Origin: Apostichopus japonicus
Taxonomy: Eukaryota; Echinodermata; Holothuroidea; Aspidochirotida; Stichopodidae
Length of the DNA stretch: 64,000 nucleotides
Direction: 5' to 3'
Assembly: GCF_037975245.1 (NCBI RefSeq)
Contig: NC_092583.1
Span: 10,952,264 to 11,016,263, forward strand
This document shows, piece by piece, positions 1-12,356 of this stretch. A program made the position numbers and the translations under genes. Under the pieces are notes generated by a model. It saw nothing but the letters and a program-made list of their open reading frames with translations, ran no database searches and was not told the origin of the DNA. Every line of letters begins with the position of its first letter. The first letter of the stretch is position 1.

Positions 1-222
1 ATGTATGTACTGGTTGAAATTCATTTTATAGTAAAGTCTTCTAATTCAACCAATTGTATATACACAGTGTGTATATTAGTGTTAGGTTAAACATAGCCTT
101 CTGGCACTCATGGCACTCTGTACATATACACCCAGTACAGTGTATGCACTGTGCACACTGTATATGTATGTACTGGTGGAAATTAATTTTCTAAGTCTTC
201 TAATTAAATGAATTCAACCAGG
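1..222. repeat. Imperfect direct repeat, two ~55-bp copies
   Basis: Positions 1-53 and 165-222 are copies of one sequence: both begin ATGTATGTACTGGT, run through AAGTCTTCTAATT and end with ATTCAACCA. The spacer is rich in TGTATA/CACTGTG words. No gene is visible. Confidence 0.6.
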
Positions 223-1529
223 AGCAGACAGGAACATTGCAAATAATATTTTTTGTATATGAAATTAAAAATTGCACAGTGTTGAATTGAATGACCTTGA
301 AGTTGAAGTACAATACCCAGGCTCAAAACACATGGAACATAATAAAACAGGCAAAAACGTTTTTGTAAAAATCCCAAACTTTGAGGATTTTTCATTCAAA
401 ATAAGGCAAGACACCCTCTTGAAATTTTTTGTACAAACAGGGTGGTACTATATCTCTTCCAGACAAAATTATCAGATTTTTTCAACATGACGCGTTTTGA
501 GTTATTGGCCGTCAAAGACGACCTCATTTGTACATCGGAGCAACTTAACAACTTCATAAATTAATATTGAGAACAGCTAGAACCCTGAAATTTGTTAAGG
601 TGTAAGAACTTTATACTTATAATTAAGTATAAACCCCTGACAGCTCTAACATGGTTACTTTGGTAAAAAATTGGCATCAAAACCCCTACCTCATGCTGAA
701 TCGCAGTATGAAATAGCAACTTTAGAGTTGCACAACTTGCAAACATATTATAGGAAAGCATTGTAATCATTATTTTGTAATGTTTGTACTAGACATAATA
801 ACCTCTAAAAGAATCAAGTACCCTGAAGCAGTTTAGGAGCAATTCTTCACTAAAAATAGCACATGTTTCAGTGAAAAGTACAAAAATCGAATATTTAGAC
901 ACTTTTAAGTTGACCTAACTCCACAAGACAATATTTTTGTAGCCTAATTTTTTATTTTCCTGTTCTATGGGATACACTCTATAGGCATCTGTAATAGAAA
1001 GGTAGTAGAATGTTTAATTGCTGAGAAATGAAGTCAAGAAAATGCCAAAATGCCATGGTGGCGACAAATTGCGGAATTTCAAAGTGTGATAAATCGGCCA
1101 ATTGTAAAGCAATGCAACTGAAATTTCAGAATATGCTAATTTCATGGTGGTCCAATCATACAAAAAACTTGGGAATTTTTGGAGAGGGTGCAGCAACAGC
1201 CATCCGTGATTTGACACGGAATGACCCTTTACTACAATTGTGGTCCTTCCAAAAGCTAGATCTGCTCTTGACTCAAGGGTAACTCAAAACTAAGGTAGAA
1301 GGCTCATCATCCAATGTTACTCCTGCTGATGCTTTCTCTTCATTTGTCATCTTCTTATACTTGTTGACTTCGTTCATCACGTTTGTTTTGAAAGTCTCCC
1401 ATCATGGCTAACGTTTTCATGAACATTGAGGAATTCTAAAATATCCCTGCGAACTAAGTAAATAACAAAGAGAAACCAGAAAGCCAGTGGGCTAATTGTG
1501 ATTCCTTGCCATTTGAGATTATAATCCCA
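223..1529. other. Intergenic, no gene seen
   Basis: Open frames here are short (under 90 codons), lack recognisable domains, and overlap on opposite strands as expected by chance in AT-rich DNA. Confidence 0.5.
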
Positions 1530-2345
1530 ACCCCTGCCCCCTAATAAATGTACATTGAACAAACACTATCATGTACCCGCTATCTACCACCACCTTCACA
1601 CAAAGTATGATTCAGTTCTGAAAATGTTTACATTTGACCGTGACCTCATTAATATTTATGAAATGAGCACCAAAATCCATAGGGCTCTTCTACTCACTAT
1701 GGTGCATTTATGTACCAAGTATGACTGCAATCCAACCAGTCGTTGTTCAGATACCGTGTTTACAAGCTATTCTAGTGAAAACCAACTTAAGCCCCGCCCA
1801 CTAATAAATATGCATAATATGATCTTGAATATATATCATTATGTACCCGCTATCTACCAACATATTAATATTAAGACTTATAAATATATTCTGCCTTTTT
1901 CTTGGGGAGTTATTAGTATTTGAAGATTTTTACGTTTGACCCCATGACCTGATTATTATTAACGAGATGAGCACCAAAATCACTAGGGTTCTTTTACTCA
2001 CTATGACGCATATATGCATCACGTATGACTTCAATTCAACTTCTCGTTGTTCAGTTACCGTGTTTACAAGCTATTTTTGTGAAAATAAACTTAAGCCTCG
2101 CCCACTCATAAATATGCATAATATCATATTGAACATAAGGTACCATGAACCCACTACCTACCAACACATTAATGCCAATTATAAATAAATTCTGACATTC
2201 GGTTGGGGAGTTATAAGCATTTGGAGATTTTCAGGTTTGACCCCGTGACCTCATAATTCATGAGATGAGCATCAAAATCAACAAGGTTCATCTACTCACT
2301 ATGGCGCATCTATGTACCAAGTGTGTCTTCAATCCAACTTGCCAT
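1530..2345 (+). repeat. Tandem array of a ~300-bp AT-rich repeat
   Basis: Three successive copies are recognised by GACC(C/G)(C/T)(G/A)TGACCT, then GAGATGAGCA(C/T)CAAAATC and CTACTCACTATG, at about 1,640, 1,939 and 2,239. The period is close to 300 bp. Each copy also carries AAGCC(C/T)CGCCCACT followed by ATAAATATGCATAAT. Copies differ by many substitutions, so the array is old. Short open frames across it are repeat translations, not genes. Confidence 0.7.
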
Positions 2346-3325
2346 TGTTGAGTTTTCGATTTACGAGCCAAGGGCCCTTTTTTTTCACATTCAGACCGAG
2401 GACCCCATTGTATTTTCCATTGTTCAAATCCACGTACCCTAACCTTAACAATACCCCATACAATAGAATTCTTCCGAGGACGTGGTGATTCTTTTGTTCA
2501 AGTCCTCTGTCAGAATACAAAACAAACGCACACACACACACTCGAATCACCATCGCATAGATTCCTTGAACCTTCGGCAAGGAATTAAAAAGGACAATTC
2601 TAAACCATCCCCGCAAGTTTCAGTATAGGCCATATCATTTCATAGTGGGGATAATTATTTTCTCACATTTTGAACTTAAACCAATCACATTGCTCGATCT
2701 GTTTGTTCTTTGGAAAATATGTTACAACATCTGATTGGTCAGGGTTCTTCTTACTATGGAATGTCATTGATAAAAAATGTTGTTCCCTATGAGCATTGAA
2801 CTTGGTCAAGTTCAAATGCCTAGAGCTAACTTTTGTTCCGTGACCAATGTCAATGGGAATTAAGTGTGTTAAAAAACTTGATCTTTCCACATTTAATATA
2901 TATGAGATTTTTCTGTAAGTGGAGCAAACTTTTGGAGGCTCATGGATTCTTGAGAAAATACTAATCAAAGCAATAATACAGTTAAACATAATTGTAAAGT
3001 TGCTGTTCAGTAATGATATTAAAAGTAGTAATTGGAATCTTAGTGAATACTAAGGTCAAGACATGAACATGGCATTTTGTTGAGAAGTAAGAACTTGTTG
3101 TGCAAATAGAACTTTTTCTGTCATGAAAGTTTATCATGGGGCATGTCTTATGAGATGCAGGTGTATGATAGGCCCAGGCCTAGGCTTTCTAATTGACAGG
3201 TGTGTATACTGAAGGTCTCAAGTTACGTACGTCTTACAGCTTTTGAAATAATGGCCATGCCGGATAACCATTAATTGCTCAGATAATCAAACGGTTAAAT
3301 GGTTAGTGGATTAACCAAAATAACC
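2346..3325. other. Intergenic, no gene seen
   Basis: AT-rich unique-looking sequence. A 108-codon minus-strand frame (2,663-2,989) has no domain, signal peptide or recognisable motif and is treated as chance. Confidence 0.45.
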
Positions 3326-3646
3326 ATGACAAGAATTAGTCCATTAGCCATAGGTTGCATTTTTCAGCTCTCTTGACCTCAACTTACTGAAACTTTATCT
3401 CTTCTGCAAACAGACTGATTAGTTTGGAAGAGTTGATTTGTTCACACCTTGCCATGTCTGCCTTGATCTGATAGTGATTTGGCTACTAGCTGTGTGAAGA
3501 GTTGCATAATAGACGAATAGGCAGCTCAACTGAGGTGTGAAAAGATGGGACTGATCACTCAGCTAACCAACTGGAAAAACCTGCCATTCAGTACAAACGG
3601 CGGGTTTTTGGATGCAACCTATAGCTAATGGACACTTTCTTGTCAT
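3326..3646. mobile_element. Fold-back or MITE-like element with 35-bp inverted repeats
   Basis: Positions 3,326-3,360 and 3,612-3,646 are inverted copies matching at 31 of 35 bases; the shared core is CCATTAGC(C/T)ATAGGTTGCAT. Just outside the right arm lies GCACAGCCCTA, whose complement TAGGGCTGTGC resembles hAT-type ends, so the original element may have been a little larger. The interior has no coding potential, so this would be a non-autonomous element. The family assignment is tentative; the inverted repeat is plain. Confidence 0.6.
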
Positions 3647-5712
3647 GCACAGCCCTAATAAGTAACCCTAAATAAAAAAAATAAACATCAGTCAAATCTC
3701 TTAGTGTTTTACTGGTTACAAGTGTCTGTCACTTATTTCAAGCCATCCTTCCCTCTACAGCAGATCACTTTAACAAAACTTAAAGAATTATTTAACATAC
3801 CTTTGCCAGGGAAGTACCAGACTGAAAAGTTGTCTAGTTCATAGAACTTTTTGAGCCACAGGCCACCGCTTTTTGTGCATTTGTTTCAGGGGTTTCTTCT
3901 GTTTTCCTCTTTCTTGCTGAGTGTTTAGTGCCTATTGACAAAGTAAATGTAACATTGAAGACAACTGATAAACCATTTTAGAGTCACTAGGCTGAAATAT
4001 TACCATATGATGTTATTCAGCCTGTAAAAGTTTAAGCACCAATAACACAGAAAATTGAAATTCATTATGAGGGCGAGGTATCACACATCAAAGCCTCCTT
4101 CCTATGAATTATGAACATCACATAAGCAGTTCTAGACTCTGCAGGCTACAGTTGTGGTGAGGAACAATTAGTTATGGGCCTAGGCTAGTTGCCAGGCAAA
4201 CGAATAAACTTGATACTATTCATGGATGATCTTACATTGTAACTAGCTACAGTAAAGCCCTAATGAAAGGTAAATGCTAGCTTAGGTTTGGGTCCTATGT
4301 CCAACTCCAGAGTCCAAAGACTAGAAATTTAACATAGAATACTCTGATCTGGCAATTGCAAGTTGCCCCCACCCTTTCGGATCTTGTCTAAGCTACAATA
4401 TATTGTGTATCATAGGAGTGATCTCGCAAGTGGCGCAAGAAGTTGTGCCTGCAGAATATCGCTAGGCTAGCCTTATTTCGATACTGTGCTCTGTAGCATA
4501 GGTAAGGCTAGCCTAGTCAGTAGTTAGGTCTGTTGTTTCATGAATCTTGGATTCCTGTTCTCATTTCTTGCATCCTCAATTACAGCGGAAACTTATACCT
4601 TTAATTTTGTCTATCAATAGTAACAAGGTCTAAATCATTAATATCAGGGCCCAACGTTAGGCCTAACTAAGGTGAAAATTATTGGTTATATATCTAACAC
4701 TTACATCAACAGACTGGACTAGGCATAGGCCTAGGCTTGTGTAACAAAGTTAGGCGTTTGCCTCAATATATCTCGGACCAAGCCAACATGATAGTGTCGG
4801 CCTAATTAACTAAGCAATCACAGAAAATGGGCCTCAGTCTAATCTTGTTATGCCAAACGTTAGACCTTGACTTTTTATAAGCCTAGAAAAAGCCTGGCTA
4901 CCCAACCTAGGCCTGTCATTCTGAAGCAAAGGGCCTAGCTACTGTATACCCTATGGGAGTCCGAGTATGGCTGGGGCGATTGAACTTGAGAAAGCTACAT
5001 TATATAAGGGCTACAACAGATACAATATTAATAATTTTTAGCTGAAACTAATCATCTTACCGGGTATGATGTCTTCAATCCAAGACCTAACCCAAATCCA
5101 GTACATGTACTACTCAGCAGTAAGTACAGTAGATCCACGAAAAACTACGAAGCAGGTTTATTTGTAACACTGTAGACTAGACAGTGTGAAACGTGAAACG
5201 TATGATGGTGCATGCCTGCTCGCATTTCTCCCTAGCGCTTCAGAAAGTATATCATGCGCAAGCGCAGAAAAAAATATATATATTTTGTACGAGACAGCAA
5301 AATGACCCATTAGAAACAGGTATATCGCATGTGCATAGCGTTGGAAGCATGTTTATTGATAGGTTTTACACATGAAGTGGGTTATGTTCTCAGCAATTTT
5401 AGGTAGAGAGATATTGATGATATACATATCATTTCATCAAAATAGGATCAATAAAGTTGACTTCGCCATAAGGCTCACTTTTCTACACGGCAAATATACA
5501 ACCCCCATATTTCTGGCACCGTTTATGCATCCTTGACAAAGGTCGTGCGACCCCCTACTCATGAATATGCAAGTTTGTGACCTCTCAAAAGTAAGGAATA
5601 TCTCGAGACATGCATAGATCAAGCTAAAGGCAGTAAAAACAATTTCTGAATCGTTAAGGCGAAGTGTATATTTCACCCAAGAGGCAATTTCGCCCTATAG
5701 TTAATTTTTTTA
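3647..5712. other. Intergenic, rich in CTAGGC/GCCTAG palindromic words
   Basis: From about 4,150 to 4,960 the words CTAGGC, GCCTAG and TAGGCC recur far more often than in the rest of the window. No open frame of note is present. Confidence 0.45.
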
Positions 5713-5872
5713 GCATATTTTATATAATTTCATATTATGTACCATAACGTTAAGTTGCTTTTCTATTTATTTCCACTATGATATATATATATATATATAT
5801 ATACATAATATATATATATATACATATATATATATAATATATATCCATAATATGAAATTATATAAAATATGC
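5713..5872. repeat. Perfect 27-bp inverted repeat enclosing an (AT)n tract
   Basis: Positions 5,713-5,739 and 5,846-5,872 are exact reverse complements (outer end GCATATTTTATATAATTT). Between them lies a run of alternating AT (about 5,780-5,845). The DNA could form a long hairpin. It could be a small MITE, but no target duplication was seen. Confidence 0.7.
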
Positions 5873-6919
5873 AATATTTACAGCTTTGGAATAAGCAAAA
5901 GCAGATTTGACATATGTCACATTTGATAGGCACCGCATACACACAACTAGGACGTTATGGTACCATAGCAATGTTGGCCTAGCGGAAATGGATATATATA
6001 TATATATATCTATAAATAAGGGCGAATCTATTAACCTAACATTATTATTAACTTAACGAAGAAGAAGTATTGAAGTTGTGATCAAATATCCGTTATTCCT
6101 TTTTTTATTTTTTATTTAATTTTATATTATATTTACTGGTATATTGCTTCACGCAAAGCTCGACCTATCTAAGACTCGGTTTTTTATTCCTCTTTGAAGA
6201 TCTCCTCGGAAAATAAGTTTAGAGCTGACATAAAATGTTATGGTTTTTTATATATTTTATTATAATTATATCTTTTCAAGGAAGCATATATTGCTTTATT
6301 TGAACCGTATTCAGATTTCAGGAAGTGGCTGACAATATACGAGCTGAACTACACACGACGTCAACTGTTTTTCATTTCCTTCTTGAGATACAGCATGCAT
6401 GTAGGGCTGGCACACAGTTTCATGGGATTTCTGTCGACCTTTTTTTTTAACTATATCTTTTTGACGAGCTAGTCTATAGTTCTAACTGAGTAAGTATTTC
6501 AGCAAGCATACGACTCTGTTTAAGACATGATGGTGCGAGTCCTTCTATTATAGTCTAATAGATCAATGTTTTTTCTTCATTTTAAATACAGCTGCATGTT
6601 TTGTTACTAAAGCCATCACCCAGGAAGGGAGATGATTGTGGTTCAATACTATTTGGCCATGTTGCTTTTTCAACCCATGTAGGTCAGTGTTCCCCTACTT
6701 AGGCCATAAAGTATATGTACTTGCCAATCCACCCCTCCCCTCCTTCCTCACCCAGATTCCATCCGATTCTGGTCTTTGCTAGGATTGCAGCTACGGGTGT
6801 GTGTGGGTGTGTGTTACGTGTACGTCTGTAGCACTTGTTTTGGTCCGCGACAACTCACCAACGGAGTGAAGGATATTTGACATACTGGATGTGTAGATGT
6901 ATTATGGTAGGTGAGCCCT
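5873..6919. other. Intergenic, no gene seen
   Basis: AT-rich sequence with a short (AT)n run near 5,992-6,010. No supported coding region. Confidence 0.4.
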
Positions 6920-7010
6920 GTATTTTCGCCCTGATCTTATCAATAATAATGAGGTAATGGGGTCAAACTTAAAAATCTTTACATTGCAATAACTCGGCAA
7001 CTTTTAGTTA
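6920..7010 (-). repeat. Inverted single copy of the 1,530-2,345 repeat family
   Basis: Read on the minus strand, this stretch gives GAGTTATT, AAGATTTTTA(A/C)GTTTGACC and CATTATTATT in the same order as positions ~1,917-1,975. It is a dispersed relative of the tandem repeat, in opposite orientation. Confidence 0.55.
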
Positions 7011-7439
7011 GATTGTAGCCAAACTTGATAATTAGTTGTTGACCAATACCTGGTACATGTAGGCCTAAATGCATTGGAAACATCTGGGCCCCAACATTCG
7101 CGGCCCTTTTTTGTCTGGGTGGACCCATATCTTATTTCTAACTCAAATGCATTTAGGGACACATTCTTTGGGCCCCAATTTTTGGGGCCTAATACTTTAA
7201 ATAATTTTGTCAAGTCCATTCCATGAAATTGCGTAATGACATACAATACTTTAACATTCCACTAAGCAATGACTCTTAGTGCCCGTTGGGCTCATTTGTA
7301 GTGAAGCAGTGTAACAACCCGAAGTTAACGTCAGATACATTTTCAATAGGATTAAAGAGTTAAGTCTGCTAAGCATCGCACAAAGTTATCAAACTCACTT
7401 TGTTAGTTAAGTGAGGAAGGACCTAGATGACAGTTCAAT

Positions 7440-7600
7440 ACATCGCAAGACCATCACAAGACCATAAAAGACATCAGAGGACGTCGGAAGACCTTAGATG
7501 ACACTAGAATACATCAGAAGACTCGGAAGGCATAATTGGACCATATGATACATCAGAAGGCGCAAGTAGATCCCAAGAGATATCAGTATAATTAAGACGA
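7440..7600. repeat. Degenerate ~11-bp repeat (CATCACAAGAC-like)
   Basis: The words CATC.CAAGAC, AGACATCAGA, ACATCAGAAG and CGGAAG recur roughly every 10-12 bases. It is weakly periodic and highly degenerate. Confidence 0.4.
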
Positions 7601-7911
7601 CATCACAGTCCTTAGCCAAAGGCTCTTTTTGCAAAATTCAGCATTCCTCAATATTTCAGAACTAGTTTTGGGTGCAGAATCTCGGAGTCTCCGAAGGTAT
7701 TTCCGCAAACTTACGTGCACTTAAATCTGGCCTGTTCTGACACCTTTGAAAGTGTTGGTTTTGTTTGCTTGATGCAGTTATCAAGTGAAAAAGATCGAAA
7801 TTTTCTTTGCGTGATTACTTTCTAATACCAGTTTCTAATACCACTGGAATGTTTCTCTAAATTATCTTCGTGGAAAGTATGATATTACTTAGTTCTATAA
7901 CTAAGTTAAAT

Positions 7912-7948
7912 CTTTTTTTTTTTTTTTTTTTTTTTTTGGGGGGGGGGG
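7912..7948. repeat. Poly-T/poly-G homopolymer tract
   Basis: A run of about 26 T is followed directly by about 11 G. Nothing else is seen between 7,600 and 8,460. Confidence 0.9.
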
Positions 7949-8461
7949 TTCTTTACGACAGTTATATGATGGTCTAGCAAGATCCGGCTCATTGTAATGT
8001 ATCCGTTGATCTATACGTAGACAACACTGGTACACCCATACAATAGATCAAAATATAAGGGCAGTTTAGAGGTAAAGTTACTCCTGACGGAAATTTCCAA
8101 GCATCGCCTACACATCCTTTCGAAATTCTTTACCCGACGTTGTCAAGTTTCAAACGTAAACATGCACAGGCGAAGAGGAATGCTTATACATGTCCAAGTT
8201 TTTTTCAAGTTTATTGTACAGGATATGTTTAATTTTCCATAAAATTCAAATTTAATTTCCGAATAGTCTATTATTAGAAGTCATATCCTATATGTCCAAC
8301 ACAGCACAATACACGAACAACATGACCGCAACTTCATTAAATCACAGTGTGTAAACAAGTTGTAAAATTTAATTGCGAGATAAAGTTTTTATGTATATAA
8401 AGTATAATATAAAAGAAGCCTGAAAACTGACTGAGAAATTATAATAAATCATATGGAAAAG

Positions 8462-8545
8462 AGCGGCAAATAGTTTCTTGGTCAGAAGCGGGACTCAAAC
8501 TAGTCTTGTTCAAGACCATGACATTCTGCTGTTACTTGCCTGTTA
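8462..8545 (-). other. Possible tRNA-derived SINE relic
   Basis: On the minus strand the sequence reads AGTTTGAGTCCCGC, close to the tRNA B-box (GGTTCGANTCC). About 30 bases upstream is GGCAAGTAACAGC, a poor match to an A-box. The cloverleaf is not intact, so no functional tRNA is claimed. Confidence 0.3.
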
Positions 8546-8965
8546 CAATTAATATGAGTGCGCCCTCACATCCTCCTTCGAAAATCTGTCAAACCAGGGT
8601 CTTCGTTGTAGGTACCGCACCACAATTAGAGTAGTGTTCATCCGCTCAAAAGGTTAACCATTGTCAGAGAAAAGAGGTAAAAGTACCTAAGGTAAAGCAT
8701 GGTTTAAGCATGTTATCACTTACTGTCATCGTTTGTTCTGCCTTTATATTGTAACGTCACTTCCCTGTCTGGTGGGGCAGTCTTTAATGATGGGGTTGGC
8801 GGAAGAGAGTCTCGACAAAAAGATCACAATGGAGAAGATGTTAAAGTGCCCGTGGCACAGTGGTACCGTTTATTCAGACCTCCGTGTTCTTACACTTAGG
8901 TTCATTAAAGGTTCTTACTTAGTGCTTATCCTTGCATTACGCATAACGTAAAGGTTAACGCAATT

Positions 8966-9206
8966 CCTAAACGCGGCATCTAAACGCAGCGTAGAACACG
9001 GCACTAAACGCAACGCCCAACGCAGCGTCCAACGCGGCGCCACACGCAGCGTATAACGCAACGTACAACGCGGCGCCCAACGCAGCGCAGAACGCAACGT
9101 ATAACGCGGCGCTAAACGCAACGCCCAACGCAACGTCCAACGCGGCGCCACACGCAGCGTATAACGCACGTATAACGCGGCGATCAAACGCAGCGTCTAA
9201 AAATGT
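8966..9206. repeat. CpG-rich 12-bp minisatellite (AACGCRRCGNNN), ~19 units
   Basis: About 19 tandem 12-bp units follow the pattern AACGC(A/G)(A/G)CG plus three variable bases. A nine-unit (108-bp) higher-order period is visible: the run from AACGCAACGCCC near 9,010 recurs near 9,118. One plus-strand frame reads as a tetrapeptide repeat Asn-Ala-(Ala/Thr)-X for about 16 units, but it has no start codon and is broken by stops upstream. The high CpG density contrasts with the AT-rich surroundings. Confidence 0.85.
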
Positions 9207-10840
9207 AAACAGATTAAAAGCTACAGAGTCAACTTAACTGTGTCTACAATGCCGTTAACAGATGCATATATACTAAGAACCATTCGATGGACTAAATGGC
9301 AGTAACGTATCTTTCTGATGGCTGACCTAGGCTATTCACTAATGTTCCTAATTACGGACTAACTGAAATATATACAATCACAGCAGAATACTGATATCTA
9401 CTAAAGTACACACATTGCACGTAATTCAGAGCGCTACTAAGTAACGTAAAATGATAACAATCGGTTAAAAACGTTACTCCTAAATAGTTGGGCGTAATCT
9501 CCCTCAGTGAAATATCGCAGTTTGCTAACAAGTTATACAACTCACAAATGTATTCAATAATATTCTGAGCGCTTACAATATCTACCAACAATTATACACG
9601 GTGCTGTGGTATGAGAAACCTACCAACTTGGATAATAGTAAATTATATAATAACGTACCGTACGTCGACGTCTAGCGAGATTTTGGCAAAGAGTCCCTCG
9701 CTGCACGTACCAACAGCTCCTTTTTATACTAGCCTGAACAATGGCTTAAGTTTACGCGCGTGAGAAAGTTACTACTTCAAAGAGCACCGCCTTAGTGTTG
9801 CAGTCACCAGACTTCCGGAGACCGAGAGGCCAGGTGCACGATTACTATCGTCATAGTAAACAACTTAACATTCGGATTTCCCGACATAGAATCATAACAT
9901 TACGTAAACAGTTTATACAGCTTAAAGAATAGCCCTCAAAGCTTAAGTACTATGCAAGTTCGGTTACAATATGAAAGAACTTAATTTAAAGTACAGATGG
10001 TGTGAAAATAGGGAGGATCGAAGGTGATAAAAACCATTTAGAAAATCGTTAGTTAAATGTTGATATTACTCCAAGCGAGCAGATGAAAGGGTGGGGGTTC
10101 AGTTTGGAAAACTTGCTCCTCTTCTAGCTCAAAATCTAAACGGTCATGATATGTAAGGTTGCAAGTGCCAGGATAGGCCAAGCTCTCAGCTATCATGTGG
10201 TGAGAAGGATATACCAGCTGAAAACTTTTATCTTTGCTTTGGCAGGTCTTGAAAGTGACGAGTTAGTTTGTAAGTCAATGGAACAATTAATTGTGGTGCG
10301 AGACCTTTACTAAATCTTCATTTATCTTGTGTTCGTATCACCAACTTACGGTCTAGATAGCACCATTATTACTCCTATAGCCTGCTTACACGAAGACGGA
10401 TACATCGTTACATAGTCACAGAAGGCATTAAGAAGAAAAATATGCAAGAGGATAATTATTTTGACATAATATTTCAATCTGGTAAACGGCCTGGGAATAA
10501 TTTGTCCCTACAACTCCTCCTTCGAAGAAGGATAAACCAGTGGTAGCCTAAACCCCACACAGGTCCTGACAGTATGTGGAGAACATGTCTTACTTAGGCT
10601 AGCCTAGACCCATTGGTACGAGGATAGCACTAACTATCCTAGGTGTTAATAAGCCAACTTCTAAGGTACAAACATGCGGCATTTGTAGGGTCCATTTCCT
10701 TTCCTTTTTAGGTTCCTACCACTCCTCAGTTACAGTTACTGCACCTGTGATTAAGTGCACATTGACGATGTGGAACCTTCAGAATTTATGTTTGAAAACC
10801 AATATTTGTCATTGAATCCATGAATCACCAATGACCCAGC
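9207..10840. other. Intergenic, no gene seen
   Basis: No supported coding region. Sequence just upstream of 10,841 gives no intact start for the DNAJC22-like pseudogene. Confidence 0.4.
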
Positions 10841-12356
10841 GTGGATGCCAAGAACAAGTGGATTTCATATTTTTTGTGGCTTATAGGTGGTGTATTCGGT
10901 TTGCACCATTTCTATCTTGTATGGTGGTGCACATGTGGATTCTTTGGTGTTGGAGTTTTCAAAAACCTCTGGAGAATTCCAAAATATGTAGACTCTGTCA
11001 ATGATATACACCAGAGTATAAAAGGAAGTTCATCCAACATATGATGAAGAATCCCAAAACCAGCTTTTTCGAGCTCTAGATTTTGCGCCAAGTTAGTTAT
11101 TGGTACTTAACGATGGTAGCCATATCTGAAGCATTGCTCAGGAATTTCCGGTGGTACGGACTCTCGTAGTACCCTTTGCAATAGCTAGTGTTCATATTGT
11201 GGGTAACATCGGTAGGGAATTCAACAACTGGGTGCGCTCAAGTCAGCGCTGTATGGATCACACATGCTTAGCCCAATGTTTACCTTACCCAGCGGTGTAG
11301 CATACCAAGCCATTCTAAATGCCTTCTTATTTCAGAAGATTCAGGAAAACTCCGGAAGCTTGGATAATTCAAAGTATAAGTAGGAGGCTTTTGTTCTTTT
11401 CATTGTAGGTACGTTTTATGTTATCACTAAAATGGCATTGCCCCCAGCTGGACTGTGTTTTCTAAATTGAACAAAAAAAAATCATAATAATTATAATAAT
11501 AATAATAATTGCTGGTTTAGTATTAATGCAGGCCTTGTGTTATCAACGATTGCAACATGATTCAGAAGAATATAGATTATTCTTGGAAATATCTGAATCA
11601 CTAACATTTGCAAATTTACTGTTAACTGATTTTAATACGTTATTTCTAATACTGATTTGCGATAACAAGATATTATAGGATACTATGGCTATGTGGAGAG
11701 GCATATTTTTCTCTGGACTGTCCCTTGTGAACAGTATGACAAAGGTCAAGCCACAGTCAAGAGTTGAAGGACTTAGGTGAAAACACTGACATTTTTATTT
11801 GTCATGCTGAAGAATACTTAAATTCAAGACTGGTATTTCGCTTGTGGGCATACTATACTATAGATGTACTATGCAGGGCATTTATTACATGTAAATTGAT
11901 TAATAATCTGTACTGTAGATAGGGATGCACATAATCCAAGTTTTTGGATGCCCAGCCAAATCTGGTCTCGAGAGGAACCAAAACATTTTCCTGGCAAAGA
12001 AAATGAAAAGAGAATATCCCAGTGCTCAAAGTTAACTTTCACTTCAAAGTTAATGTTTGATACTTGCGTTTTTTGTTAACGTAATATGTTACATGTTTAC
12101 GTTTTGATGAACAGGATCCTGCAAAACTGGTCTTTGGTTTTCGGCAATATACTTCAAAGCCTCCATTACCACAGGGGATGGGGAAACAATCAAGGTTAGA
12201 GATGCAGTCAATCACTTCTTCAACTCACCTTTCTGGAAGGAATTCGTGGCGACCATGCAACAGTTATATCAGAGAGGATAAGCCAGAGGACGTCGACGTC
12301 TTTGGTCGGATCTGATGGACTCGTTTGATCCTCAGGGCAAGATGAATGTTTATAAG
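10841..12356 (+). pseudogene. DNAJC22: DNAJC22 (wurst-like) pseudogene, J-domain missing
   Basis: DNAJC22 is a multi-pass membrane co-chaperone with a TM2-type N-terminus and a C-terminal J-domain; the fly orthologue Wurst acts in clathrin-mediated endocytosis. Fragments of that protein occur here in order but in different frames. 10,841-11,041 has KNKWISYFLWLIGG, GLHHFYL, WWCTCGFFGVG and LWRIPKYVD, with the usual short loop after FYL deleted. 11,148-11,300 has VPFAIASVHIVGNIGRE, and 11,243-11,383 has a second frame ending SKYK. 12,153-12,356 has GDGETIKVRDAVNHFFNSPF, then an in-frame TAA at 12,279, then DSFDPQGKMNVYK. The expected ATG is GTG (10,841). The J-domain expected after NVYK is not found, although TATAAG/GT could be an old exon end. 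Frameshifts, a stop and a lost start all argue for a dead copy. The family match is from memory of its conserved motifs. Confidence 0.65.

Noticed and set aside
8915-9187. Minus-strand 90-codon frame with Leu-Arg tetrapeptide repeats
   Set aside because: Translation of the 12-bp minisatellite; no conserved flanking coding sequence.
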